From positions 2,951,806 through 3,015,805 of the forward strand of contig NZ_OZ007039.1 in NCBI RefSeq assembly GCF_963931675.1: a stretch of DNA of 64,000 bases, given 5' to 3'. The notes below the pieces were generated by a model. That model made no database searches. It was not told the DNA's origin and was given only the letters and a program-made list of their open reading frames with translations. The translations under genes were made by a program, and so were the position numbers. Positions 36,390 through 45,589 of this stretch are shown one piece after another. Position 1 is the stretch's first letter, and every line of letters starts with the position of its first letter. The DNA comes from an uncultured Alistipes sp. GTDB taxonomy: Bacteria > Bacteroidota > Bacteroidia > Bacteroidales > Rikenellaceae.

Positions 36390-38264
36390 TTATCGGTCGG
36401 TTAGTTTGGGGGTGATTTCGAAGGTTCGAGCTCCGGACTGTACGATCTCCGAGGCGCGCATGTGGTCGATGCAGATGTTATGTCCCGGGAAGTCGGGGCT
36501 CAATTGGTTGCGGCTGATCCGGACTTTGCGGCAGCCGTCCAGATAGAGGTTGCAGGGGCGGTAGAAGGGCTTGAACGTGTGGGTCCGTTCCAGCGTGTTC
36601 CGCGAGAAGGTCAGCCCTTCGACCGAGCGGGCGAACAGCACGGCGTAGTCGAAATGGCGGAACGTATTGCGTTTGATGCGGATGTTGCGATGGTAGGCTG
36701 CGACCGTCTCGTCTGCAGGCCGGAAGGAGGGCGAGATCGAGATGACACCCTCACCCCATCCCCACGGAGCGTCGATCAGGTTGTTGCCCGAGGTGTAACA
36801 ATCTTCAAAGATATTGTCGCGGATGACCACATTCCCGACGGCGCCGGATTCGAACCACAGCTCCGTATCGCCCTCGATCAGCACGGCGGCGCCGGCCGAA
36901 CGGAAATAGTTGTGCTCGATGCGCACCCTGGCGGGAGTCGTCACCAGAATCGAACGTCCGCGGTTCTGTTTGAGCATCCGGCAGTTGCGGACGATCAGTT
37001 TCGGGCAAAGCGAAGCGTTTTCCAGAATGTGCCCCGCAGCGATCCGTCCGGAGACAGGCTCCTTGAAGTGCAGGAGATAGTCGTGCGTTCCCTTGATCGG
37101 GCTTGTGCCGAGGGCCGTCAGCGGGCGGCTTCGCTGCATGGTGGCCGTGTCGAGAGCCCAGACCCGTTCGCCGGGGCGGAACCCCGAGTCGCGGCCCGTG
37201 GGGGCGATCCGCACGGTGTGGTCGTCGCAGACCTCCGTGACCGGGGCGTACATGCCGTGGACATTGGTGAAGTCATCGCCCGAACCGCTGACCGAGCAGC
37301 CGTCGAAGAGAATCGTTCCCGTGCAGCCGATGAAATGGGTGGCGTCGGCAATGGTGCTGAACATCCGCCCGGCCTGCTCGTCGGCGACGATGTCGAGTCC
37401 GATCATCGCGATGTTGCGCGTGCGGACGGCGAAGACGCCGCAACTCAACGTATGGTGGATGGTGACCTCCTCGATGCGGACCTGTTCGCTGTCGAAGATC
37501 TCGATGCCGTTGACGATGTAGCGTCCGTGGTGGAAGACGATGACCGTTCCGGAATCGGGCTTCATGGCCGGGCGGTAGTGGAACCGTACGCGATTGCCTC
37601 CGAGGTCGGAGACCCGGGCCCGGAACATCTCCCGGCCCAGCGGTACGTCCCGCGTCTGATAGACCAACTCATGGGTCTTTCCGTCATAGAGGTTGGCGTA
37701 TTCGGGGACGATGCGCTGGATGCCGTATTCGCCGATGAAGACGAGCGAATCGCCCTGTACGGCGTAGGGATAGCGGAGCGTGTCGATCTCCATATCAAGA
37801 TAGGTATCCGTGGCCCGGACGATCGTGGCCTGCGAGTTGTAGGGGCGCTGCCAGTCGATCCGCAGGTTCCGGATCGTGACGTTCCGGGACTCCATAAGCC
37901 GCAGGGGCTTCATCAGTCCGTGGAAGATCCAGTCGCAGCCCTGCCCGTCGATTTCGACGTTCCGCATCCGTTCGAGATCCAGCGCCGTGGTGGGTTGCCC
38001 GGCATCCTGTCGCTGCGGATCGGGGAAGAAGTCGTAGCGTCCCGGAGCGAACCGGATCTGCAACGCCTTGTCGTTGCGGTGTTCGTCGAGGATCTTCCGG
38101 ATGATCGGAAGCGCGTTCTCGCCCGTGCCGGGTTGCAGCCCGTAGTCGGCGACGCGGACGACCCTCCGGCCAGCGTTGCCGGCCGTGGCGTGCGGACATC
38201 GGCCGAAGATGCCGGCCGACAGCAGGAGCAGCGAGCAAAGAAGGGTGCGCTGTGTGGAATTCAT
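36390..38264 (-). CDS. Alpha-1,3-galactosidase, GH110 (copy 1)
   Basis: A 624-residue exported beta-helix enzyme, first gene of the PUL operon. Family motifs: VADYGLQPGTGENALPIIRKIL, FAPGRYDFFPDP, and the catalytic block IADATHFIGCTGTILFDGC plus SGDDFTNVHGMYAP. Asn/Phe ladder repeats (VVIRDNIFEDC, IRIKRNTFRHF, LTFSRNTLERT) show the helix. The signal peptide lacks a clear lipobox at the usual place (AGIFGRCPHA), so it may be periplasmic while copy 2 is a lipoprotein. A minus-strand TAATTTTG at 38297-38290, without a clear -33 box, fits an activator-dependent promoter. Confidence 0.88.
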   Translation of the reverse strand: MNSTQRTLLCSLLLLSAGIFGRCPHATAGNAGRRVVRVADYGLQPGTGENALPIIRKILDEHRNDKALQIRFAPGRYDFFPDPQRQDAGQPTTALDLERMRNVEIDGQGCDWIFHGLMKPLRLMESRNVTIRNLRIDWQRPYNSQATIVRATDTYLDMEIDTLRYPYAVQGDSLVFIGEYGIQRIVPEYANLYDGKTHELVYQTRDVPLGREMFRARVSDLGGNRVRFHYRPAMKPDSGTVIVFHHGRYIVNGIEIFDSEQVRIEEVTIHHTLSCGVFAVRTRNIAMIGLDIVADEQAGRMFSTIADATHFIGCTGTILFDGCSVSGSGDDFTNVHGMYAPVTEVCDDHTVRIAPTGRDSGFRPGERVWALDTATMQRSRPLTALGTSPIKGTHDYLLHFKEPVSGRIAAGHILENASLCPKLIVRNCRMLKQNRGRSILVTTPARVRIEHNYFRSAGAAVLIEGDTELWFESGAVGNVVIRDNIFEDCYTSGNNLIDAPWGWGEGVISISPSFRPADETVAAYHRNIRIKRNTFRHFDYAVLFARSVEGLTFSRNTLERTHTFKPFYRPCNLYLDGCRKVRISRNQLSPDFPGHNICIDHMRASEIVQSGARTFEITPKLTDR

Positions 38265-38470
38265 GGTCTGGTTGAGGTTTTGTTTATAACAAAATTAAAA
38301 GAATTCCGGCGTCTCGTGCTATCCCGGTGTTTAGAAAGATTGCGGCTTCGGTTAGGAGTTTGTTCGGCGATGCGTTTTGAACAAACAGATATATTTCGTG
38401 AACAAAAATACAAGCTTCAAATGGCCGAAAATACAAATTTATATCTTAACTTTCGGGAAAAACCAACCGG

Positions 38471-41400
38471 ATGAAACACTTTTCGGTCCTTTTTTTCTGC
38501 CTGCTTCTCCGTCTTTTTCCTGTTTGCGCACAGCACGAAGAGGAGATCTGGAACTATGAACATTTGAGCAAGAACGACGGGCTTTCGAGCAATCGCATCA
38601 CGGCGCTGGGCGACGACCGTTACGGCCGGATCTGGATCGGGACCTCCCAGGGACTGGATATTTACGACAGCCGTTCGCTGAAAAAAGTCGAACCCTACGC
38701 CGGCCTGGAAATCTACTCGCTCCACGACACGGGTGATCGGATCCTCGTCGGGACGGCGCTCTTCGCCGAGGCTTATGACTATGCGAGCGGCCGCTTTTCG
38801 CGCCTGAGGTGGAATGGCCGCGATGTGGGGTATGTCCGTACGATTCTGCAAGTCGACAGTACAGTGCTGCTCAAAACCCAGAACCGGATTTACCGCTGCG
38901 ACGGCGACCGGCTGACACTTGTTGCTGACGGGACACCCTACGAATACATGTGCTACGACAAATTCGGACAGCTGTGGGGATTGTCGAAGGACCGGGTCTA
39001 TCGGATCGACCGCTCGTTCGGGATTGCCGCGACCTATAAACTGGCTAGTGTTGACCACTCTCCGTTGGTTGGGGTCCAGCTCTACGCCGACTCGAAGGGA
39101 TGCGTCTGGGTCGGGACCGTCAAGGACGGCCTCTATCGTTACAACCGGACGAAGGACGAATTCTTACACGAGCCGATTGCTGCCCGTTTCGGGGTGTCGG
39201 AGATTGAGAACATCGCCAGCTTGAACGAAGACCGTTACGACCGCCTCTGGATCGGCCACAACAATGGCGTCTCGGTCTATGACTACAACAATGATTTTTT
39301 CTGCAATTACGTCTGTGAACATAACGACAATGCGGTGCTGAATACCGTGGTTTCCATCTTCCGGACCCGGCGTCAGGACATGCTGCTGGGAACCTATTTT
39401 GCGGGTCTCTTTTCGATCGGCGAACTCGAATCCGGCGTCGAGTTTCATACGCTAGGTTCGGTCGGTGCGCACCGCTTCCGGAACGTGACGGCGAACGGCA
39501 TCCTGCGCGACGAACGGGGTAACTGGTGGGTGGCGACCAACAGCACGGGAATCGATGTGCTGGACCCTTCGGGCAACCTTGTCCGGCGCATTTCGAGCCG
39601 CACGCACGGCATCAACGACAATATCCTCGCCTTGCAGCAGGATCGGCGCGGGAATCTCTGGGCGGGGTCGTTGTCCAGCGGGCTTTACCGTTTCCGGGCC
39701 GACGGCTCGGTCCGTCTCTATACGCGCCGGACCGACCGTCCCGGGTCGCTTTCGGGAAGCAACGTCCTGTCGCTTTGCCCGCTGAATGCCGATACGATGT
39801 TCGTGGCACACGAGAAGGGAATCGACATCTACCGTTACGCCACCGACGATTTCTCGGTGCTGTGCGAATGCGGGGCGGAGGATTTCGCCTTTTATGATGT
39901 TTTCACGCATGGCGATACGGTCTGCTTCGTCAATTTCAAGTCGGTCGTCTGTTTCGACAGGGCTTCGGGTCGGGTCTCCGAATACAAGGCTCCCGAATCG
40001 AAGGGGCTCGCGCCCTATTTTCAGAGCGGATGGATGGATGCCTCGGGTCGGTTGTGGCTGGGAACGACCAAAGGGGAGGTGTGGTGCTTCGAGTCCGGGC
40101 GCTTCGCTCCGGTGGTGCAGGGCCATCCGAAGATCAACGGCGGCATTGCCGGCATGCGCGGCGATGCGGACGGGCATTTGTGGCTGGCGGCGGGCAATGA
40201 CCTCCTCCGGTTGGACTCCCTCGGGGAACTGCGCCGTTACAGCCTTGCGAAGGGGATGGGAACCAACGAGTTCAACGTCCGTTCGTCCTATGTGGGCCCG
40301 GATGGCGGGATCTGTTTCGGAACGACGAGCGGACTGGTCTCGTTCCATCCGTCGAGGTTGGAAAACCGACCTTCGCAGCCGGTGACCCTGTTCCTCTCCG
40401 GCTTGAAACTCGCCGACCGCCCGGTGCCGGTGGGTGACGGCGTGCTGGATCGTCCGCTCAACGAGACGGAGAAGATCGTCCTAACCCACGACCAGCGGTT
40501 CGTGACCTTCGAGGTCTCTGTGATCGACTACGATGTTTTCCGCACGTCGTCCTATGCGTGCCTTTACCGGTTGGAGCATTTCGATGACAACTGGTACGAA
40601 CTGGGCCCCCGGCAGGAGATCTCCTATACGGGACTGCCGACGGGCCGTTACCGGCTTGCGGTGCGTCTCGTGGCCGATGACGGGACGCTGCTCGACGAGC
40701 GGCGGATTGTTGTCCGGGTTCGCCCGCCGGTGTTGTTGAGCGGCCCGATGATCGGTCTTTACATCGTGGTGCTGGGCCTTGTGGTCTGGCAGTTCGTGCG
40801 GCTGTTGCGGCGGCAGCGGTTCGCGCGTTCGCTCGTCGAGCAGGCGCGCCGGGAGCAGGAGACACGTTCGCGGATCAACGCCCTGAAACTCGACTTTTTC
40901 AGCTTCATCACCTACGAGTTCAAGACTCCGCTGTCGGTGCTTTCGACCTTGCAGGACTCCGTGCTCCCGCCTCCGGGCGGAGATCCCGGCAGCGATCCGG
41001 AGATCTTCCGGCGCAATATCAAACGGCTCGGATTCCTGGTCGATCAGTTGCAGGATTTCCGCAATATCGAATCGCGGAACATCGCGCTCTCGATCCGCAA
41101 ATACGACTTCGTGCCCTTCCTCGATGGCATTTACCGAAGTTTCGTGCCCCTTTACGACCGCAAGCAGATCGTGCATGGGTTCCGCTCCGAGGTCGGGAAC
41201 CTGCCGATGCTGTTCGACGCGGCGAAGATGGAGATGATGCTGGGCAACCTGCTGGGCTATACGTTCAAGTCGGTCCCGACGGGCGGGGAGTGCCGGCTGC
41301 GGCTTGCTGTCGACGGGGAGCGGGCCGTGGTCGAGCTCTTCAACAGCGGATCTTGCATGAGCGAGGAGCAATGTCAGGCCGCTTTCCGTTCCTATGATGC

Positions 41401-42421
41401 CGGCGGTCTGCCGGAGAGCGGGATCGGGCTGGCTCTGGTCAAGAGCATCGCGCAGCTGTTCGACATGCGGCTTTCGGTCGAGGCGGTCCCGCAGCAGGGC
41501 AACCTGTTCCGGATCGAGATTCCGCTCGTCCCGGACGACGGGGCGGTGACCGAACAGCCGGAAGCCACGACGGGGATTGTTGACCGGATCGTGGACCATA
41601 CGATCGGTTTCGAGGAGGCTTCGCAACCCTGTTTCCTCGATGCCGACGGACACCGGAAATTCCGGATCCTGCTCGTCGAGAACGATGCTGACTCCAAACG
41701 GGTGTTGACCAAGCGTTTGCAGAAACATTTCCATGTGTCGAGCGCGGCGACGGGCGACGAGGCGCTGTTGCTGCTCAAATCCCAGAATATCGACGTGGTC
41801 ATCTGCGACATGCAGCTGTCGGGCACGAGCGGGGCGAATCTGTGTGCGATGATCAAGCAGTCGAACCGTACGCGCCACATTCCGGTGATTCTGGAAAGTT
41901 TCGAGCTCTCGGGCGAGAACCGGATCCGGGCGTTGCAGTGCGGAGCCGATGCGATGTTCCAGAAGCCGATCAACTTGCAGGAGCTGTTCCTGCAACTGAA
42001 CAACCTGCTGCGTACGAAAGATGTACTGCGTGACTACTACCTGGCGGCGGGGAGCGCGGGTGTTCCGACCGGGGAGGTGAACAGCACCGACGAACGCTTC
42101 ATCCTTTCGGTCACGAACTACGTTTACGGCCACTTGGACGATCCGAATCTGTCGGTCAACAATTTGGCACAGCACGTGAACGTGAGCCGTACACAGCTGT
42201 ATCTGAACATGAAACGTCTGTTCGATCAGACGCCCTCGGTATTTATCCTGCAAATCAAGATGCGCGAGGCGGCGAAACTGCTCCAAACGACGGACAAAAC
42301 CTCGTCGGAGATCTCCTACCAACTGGGGTACTGCAATCCGAACCATTTCAGCCGTCAGTTCAAGGAGTACTACGGGGTTTCTCCGAGCGAATACAAACGA
42401 GCCAAAGGCAGAAATGAATAA
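38471..42421 (+). CDS. Hybrid two-component regulator (HTCS) of the PUL, altered kinase
   Basis: A 1316-residue one-protein two-component system, divergent from the PUL operon and so its likely activator. Order: signal peptide; periplasmic beta-propeller repeats (RITALGDDRYGRIWIGTSQGLDIYD and others) to about 660; Y_Y_Y domain; membrane helix at about 757-778; histidine kinase; receiver at about 1065-1185 with Asp1113 (VVICDMQL); AraC-type DNA-binding domain to the end (YQLGYCNPNHFSRQFKEYYG). The kinase is odd: the H-box reads FITYEFKTPL, with Tyr815 where the phosphorylated His should be, and the N-box reads NLLGYTFK, with Tyr930 for the usual Asn. The regulator may act without its own phosphorelay. 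Confidence 0.93.
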   Translation: MKHFSVLFFCLLLRLFPVCAQHEEEIWNYEHLSKNDGLSSNRITALGDDRYGRIWIGTSQGLDIYDSRSLKKVEPYAGLEIYSLHDTGDRILVGTALFAEAYDYASGRFSRLRWNGRDVGYVRTILQVDSTVLLKTQNRIYRCDGDRLTLVADGTPYEYMCYDKFGQLWGLSKDRVYRIDRSFGIAATYKLASVDHSPLVGVQLYADSKGCVWVGTVKDGLYRYNRTKDEFLHEPIAARFGVSEIENIASLNEDRYDRLWIGHNNGVSVYDYNNDFFCNYVCEHNDNAVLNTVVSIFRTRRQDMLLGTYFAGLFSIGELESGVEFHTLGSVGAHRFRNVTANGILRDERGNWWVATNSTGIDVLDPSGNLVRRISSRTHGINDNILALQQDRRGNLWAGSLSSGLYRFRADGSVRLYTRRTDRPGSLSGSNVLSLCPLNADTMFVAHEKGIDIYRYATDDFSVLCECGAEDFAFYDVFTHGDTVCFVNFKSVVCFDRASGRVSEYKAPESKGLAPYFQSGWMDASGRLWLGTTKGEVWCFESGRFAPVVQGHPKINGGIAGMRGDADGHLWLAAGNDLLRLDSLGELRRYSLAKGMGTNEFNVRSSYVGPDGGICFGTTSGLVSFHPSRLENRPSQPVTLFLSGLKLADRPVPVGDGVLDRPLNETEKIVLTHDQRFVTFEVSVIDYDVFRTSSYACLYRLEHFDDNWYELGPRQEISYTGLPTGRYRLAVRLVADDGTLLDERRIVVRVRPPVLLSGPMIGLYIVVLGLVVWQFVRLLRRQRFARSLVEQARREQETRSRINALKLDFFSFITYEFKTPLSVLSTLQDSVLPPPGGDPGSDPEIFRRNIKRLGFLVDQLQDFRNIESRNIALSIRKYDFVPFLDGIYRSFVPLYDRKQIVHGFRSEVGNLPMLFDAAKMEMMLGNLLGYTFKSVPTGGECRLRLAVDGERAVVELFNSGSCMSEEQCQAAFRSYDAGGLPESGIGLALVKSIAQLFDMRLSVEAVPQQGNLFRIEIPLVPDDGAVTEQPEATTGIVDRIVDHTIGFEEASQPCFLDADGHRKFRILLVENDADSKRVLTKRLQKHFHVSSAATGDEALLLLKSQNIDVVICDMQLSGTSGANLCAMIKQSNRTRHIPVILESFELSGENRIRALQCGADAMFQKPINLQELFLQLNNLLRTKDVLRDYYLAAGSAGVPTGEVNSTDERFILSVTNYVYGHLDDPNLSVNNLAQHVNVSRTQLYLNMKRLFDQTPSVFILQIKMREAAKLLQTTDKTSSEISYQLGYCNPNHFSRQFKEYYGVSPSEYKRAKGRNE

Positions 42422-42795
42422 ATTTGATAAAAAATTAGTTCGTCGATATTTACAAACTTCCGAATGAATAACGCTCTTGACAAAATGCAAATTATTTATA
42501 TGGCAGGGCTTTGCTATTTTGCGAAAGAAATCTTGACTTACCAATGAAAGGCTCTTATGGCAATATTTGAACCAACTGAATTGATTGGTTTAAGGCGTAG
42601 TCGAATTAAAACGACACAATATTGTAGATTTTAGAAACTGCCCGGAAGTCCGGACTACAAAAGAGGCAAAGATACCCTGTGCAAACGAGGCCAAGAGCTG
42701 TTCTTTTGGCATCTTTGCATGGGGTGGCTATCTGCTGGACCGGGTGGCAGTGACGGGTGTTCATTGAGCCTGTGTAGTATAAATATGAGGTTGGA
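42422..42795. other. Gap between PUL regulator and mobilization genes
   Basis: An AT-rich 374 bp stretch, clearly lower in GC than the PUL. It contains partly complementary words (AGGCAAAGATA near 42665 and GGCATCTTTGCAT near 42708) that could form an imperfect hairpin. No coding frame longer than about 15 codons looks real. It marks the join between the cargo and the mobilization module. Confidence 0.4.
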
Positions 42796-44031
42796 TCAGT
42801 GCCGATTCATGGACCTTTTCTTCTTTTTCCGAATCTGCTGTTGTTGCTCTTCGTAGGTTTGCACATCTGCCAATTCCAGAATCGCGTCCAACGGATGGAT
42901 CAACTGATCCGACTGATATAGTTCTTTTGAGGAAGATTGTGGTTGTTTAGAGGTACTCCGAGAAACACCCATACTCATCGTTTCGGTATGGAACTGCTGC
43001 TCGAAGGCATTGGCCGAGAAACTACGGCCCAGCAGGGATCCGTTGGCTGCGATTCCCTGCTTGTGGTCGATAAAGGTTACGCCGTAGATTCGTCCCGCAG
43101 CATTGAGGCGGAATACCGCATCAACACCCTTGTCGTGCAGCCGCTCGCAGAACTCCGCCCGGCTTGAACACCGCGCCATTTCATCAACAACCTTTTCCCG
43201 CAATCCGTCAAGAGCTCCGGGCTCCTTCAAGGCCGTTTTCGAACGCTCATAGTAGCGTTGCAGGGCCTCATATCCGACATCCTTCCCGATGCGGCTCGAC
43301 TTGAACGGCGTTCCGATGCCATGACCATCGTCGGTCAGCGCCCCGTAAATCATCCCGGCATAATCGCGTCCGTCGATGGTTCCGGTTCGCTCCTCGACCG
43401 AGACATTGAAGGTTTCGAGCAGCGTCCGCCACTCTCCGAAGGAGGCGCAGCGGTAATGCCGCAGGCACGACCTTACGGTGGAGGAGACCTGCTGCTTGAC
43501 ATCGCCCTTCTGATAATCCACCTTGCGCAATTCCTCCCGATCCTGCAGCTCCTGGCCTTTGATGCTCGGGTGTAGCCCGTATTTTTGCTCGAGGTCCCGC
43601 GTAATCTCTACGGAACGTCGGGCCTCGAAGTCATGAGGCAGTTTCCGCCCCTCTCTGTCGATACGAAGCGACACGATATGCAGGTGCTCGCGCGCAATAT
43701 CCCGGTGCTTGAATACGATGTAGGACTGCTCGCCGTAACCCATCCGCTCCATATATTCACGGGCGATCTCGCCCAGGTGCTCATCGGTCAGACGGTCTTC
43801 GGGCGAGGGGTTCAGCGAAACGTGGAAAACCGTGTTGGTCGTTCGCCGGTTGGCCTGCAGGAAGGGTTCGAAGCTGGCCATACACCGTTCGTGGCTCATG
43901 TGGCCCGTGGCATCGAACGGATCAAGCATCCGATTTCAGAAGAGCACCTCGGCCTGCCCCCGGTTGGCCTTCTCCTCGTTGTAGCGGATGGCGCCGCCGA
44001 CGGTCGCTCCCGTCCTTATATTCGCAACCAT
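42796..44031 (-). pseudogene. MobB-like relaxase interrupted by a stop codon
   Basis: The gene begins at the ATG at 44031, overlapping the end of the mobA-like gene, and reads MVANIRTGATVGGAIRYNEE and AEVLF before an in-frame TGA at 43936-43938. It continues without a shift as NRMLDPFDATGHMSHERC to the stop at 42796. Relatives have an amino acid where the TGA stands. The part after the stop holds the relaxase histidines (YIVFKHRDIAREHLHIVSLR), while the likely nucleophilic Tyr (IRYNEEK) lies before it. Restart at Met 43929 would give 377 residues lacking that Tyr. The intact enzyme would nick the origin of transfer. Confidence 0.85.
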
Positions 44032-44435
44032 CCTGCGGCCTGTTTGGTAAGATTCAGAATCTCGACACTCAATGCTTTCAACTCGCGGGTATGCTGTTCC
44101 AATGCAGCGATCTGGCGCGGAATCGAGACGTTGGAGAAGTGGCTGTTGATGGTCCGGACCACCTGATTGTAGTTGTTCCCAACGCGCTGAAACTGGAAGT
44201 AAAGGTCGTTGAGACGTGCCAGAAACTCGACCTTTGAAGGATCGCGACGGATGACTTCGAAGCGCTCGGCAAAGAGTCGTTTGACGATAAACCGGCTGCG
44301 GTTGTGCTCCAATCCGGCGGCAGCAAGCATTTCCTTAAACCGAATATTCTCCGCTGTTGTCAACTTGAAATTGTAACGATGGATTCTGGGAGCGGTAGCC
44401 GTTGGCCGACCGGTTGGCTTTTGAGTCTTCATCAT
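44016..44435 (-). CDS. MobA/MobC-like mobilization accessory protein
   Basis: A small basic protein (139 residues from the double Met at 44435; 138 from 44432) of the bacteroidete mobilization family that helps the relaxase at the origin of transfer. Features: RIHRYNFKLTTAENIRFKEML, AGLEHNRSRFIVKRLFAERFEVI, and a coiled-coil-like end (IAALEQHTRELKALSVEILNLTKQAAGWL). The first part resembles a ribbon-helix-helix DNA-binding domain. The frame is open further upstream but those residues look non-coding. It overlaps the relaxase gene by 16 bp, as is usual for this pair. Confidence 0.85.
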   Translation of the reverse strand: MMKTQKPTGRPTATAPRIHRYNFKLTTAENIRFKEMLAAAGLEHNRSRFIVKRLFAERFEVIRRDPSKVEFLARLNDLYFQFQRVGNNYNQVVRTINSHFSNVSIPRQIAALEQHTRELKALSVEILNLTKQAAGWLRI

Positions 44436-44952
44436 ATTATACAGCATATTCATGTGGCGCGACTTGGGAGCGTTCCGCCTCGCAGAGCGAGGACCTTTGT
44501 CGGACAAACCGCCGGTTGTCGGACAAAGGTACACCTCGCTCCCGTCAGGCGACGGGTACAGTTCCAGCATTGGCAGAGGGCAATTTTTCTCTCGAAAAGG
44601 CATCTCCGAAACAAAAAATCATGGGCAGATTCTCCGCTGCAATATTACGAGGATCTTCGGGGATTAAAAAACGCGGTTGTCGGCCATGCGAGGCCTCCGG
44701 AGGACACCGGGAACCAACCTCTAAAAACCGCATTACCTTGCGGGCAGATGGATTCAAACCGACACATGACGGCATGTATATTCGATGGAGAAGAGATTTC
44801 TCCAAATAAATATTTCCGGATTTACAGATTTCCGGAAATCTGGATTTCTGGATTTCTGGAAATATCCACCCGAACGGAGATTCATGCACATTCATGGATA
44901 TAGAGTTGAAAATCCAACACGACCAATCATTAACTCCTCAAATCTTCAAACG
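44436..44952. other. Non-coding region with palindrome and repeats before parA
   Basis: A 500 bp stretch between the divergent mobilization gene and parA fragment. At 44825-44842 it has a perfect 18 bp palindrome (CAGATTTCC and its complement), followed at once by two full copies and a partial copy of the 8 bp word GGATTTCT from 44842. ATATTTCC at 44810 and GGAAATAT at about 44858 mirror each other around the cluster. It could be the origin of transfer, a partition site or an operator for the par genes. Confidence 0.5.
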
Positions 44953-45189
44953 ATGAAAACATCCGATCAACAAACATCCGGTTCCCGGAACATCTCCATC
45001 TGCAATCAGAAGGGAGGTGTCGGCAAGTCGGCTCTTACGACGCTTCTCGCCAGCTATCTGCACTACATCTGCAAACGCAAGGTGCTGGTTGTCGACTGTG
45101 ACTATCCTCAATGGTCGATCTACACGCAACGCACCCGCGAGTTGGAGATCAAATTTATTGGTTCTTATTTTGAGATAAGAAATATATAA
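44953..45189 (+). pseudogene. Truncated ParA ATPase
   Basis: The first about 60 residues of a ParA/MinD-type ATPase: ISICNQKGGVGKSALTTLLASYL holds the Walker A motif and KVLVVDCDYPQWSIY the A' Asp. After TRELE the match ends and the frame runs 13 more codons into AT-rich sequence. Relatives on bacteroidete mobile elements have about 250 residues and lie at the start of a longer gene cluster, so the right end of the island has probably suffered a deletion. Confidence 0.85.
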
Positions 45190-45307
45190 CGTATCTTTGC
45201 TTTGTAGCAAGGGAAAGTATTGGGGTGTAAAATTTCTCCAACAAATCAGTGACCCGACAATGAAGGATCAGCTACAACACATTGATATATAGAGGTAAAT
45301 AATCATA

Positions 45308-45330
45308 GGTTCGAATCCCGTTTTCCGCTC
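45308..45330 (+). repeat. Right attachment site (attR core)
   Basis: The same 23 bases as 17330-17352, beginning GGTTCGAATCCCG. No tRNA precedes it. The DNA after it is chromosomal and begins with a terminator that originally would have followed the tRNA gene. Confidence 0.88.
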
Positions 45331-45370
45331 AACAGAAAGAGGAGGGTTAAAAACCCTCCTCTTTCTGTTG
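45330..45370. terminator. Perfect hairpin beside attR
   Basis: A 19 bp perfect stem (45330-45348 with 45352-45370, loop AAA) starting CAACAGAAAGAGG. Before the island arrived it would have lain directly after the tRNA-Gly gene. Confidence 0.75.
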
Positions 45371-45450
45371 ATGATGGTAGGTGGTTCGCTGCCCGCGACC
45401 CTCGGCATTCCTTTCAGGGGAGAGGGGGGGTACGGTCTTCGCCTCCTCAC

Positions 45451-45484
45451 CAAAAAACAGGAGGGCCTGTCAGGTCCTCCTGTC
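45451..45484 (-). terminator. Terminator after the WG-repeat gene
   Basis: On the minus strand ACAGGAGG pairs with CCTCCTGT (45476-45483 with 45457-45464), with an inner CCTG/CAGG pair, and is followed by six T. It lies about 105 bp after the WG-repeat gene stop. Confidence 0.65.
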
Positions 45485-45589
45485 GCAGAGAGAGAAGAGA
45501 GCCGAAAAGGGTCGGCAAGCCCGTAGAAAATGACAACGATTCATCCGACACTGCAGGGCCCCGGTACCCCGGACCCCCGCACCATTCAA

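Larger units (their letters stand above)
17279..45330. mobile_element. Integrated mobilizable island carrying a PUL
   Basis: A 28 kb segment bounded by exact 23 bp direct repeats of the tRNA-Gly 3' end (17330-17352 and 45308-45330). A tyrosine integrase lies at the left end and mobilization genes with a parA fragment at the right end. The cargo is a complete glycan utilization operon with its own regulator. The element probably entered by conjugation helped by another element, since no transfer genes are present. The truncated parA, the stop codon in the relaxase gene and the decayed gene copies near the integrase suggest it is no longer fully mobile. Confidence 0.85.

Noticed and set aside
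44749..44903. A possible 50-codon gene before parA
   Set aside because: Its frame crosses the palindrome and direct repeats and shows no protein-like pattern.
17279..45330. CRISPR array or restriction-defence genes on the island
   Set aside because: No regularly spaced repeats, cas genes, methyltransferases or toxin-antitoxin pairs are visible in the island.
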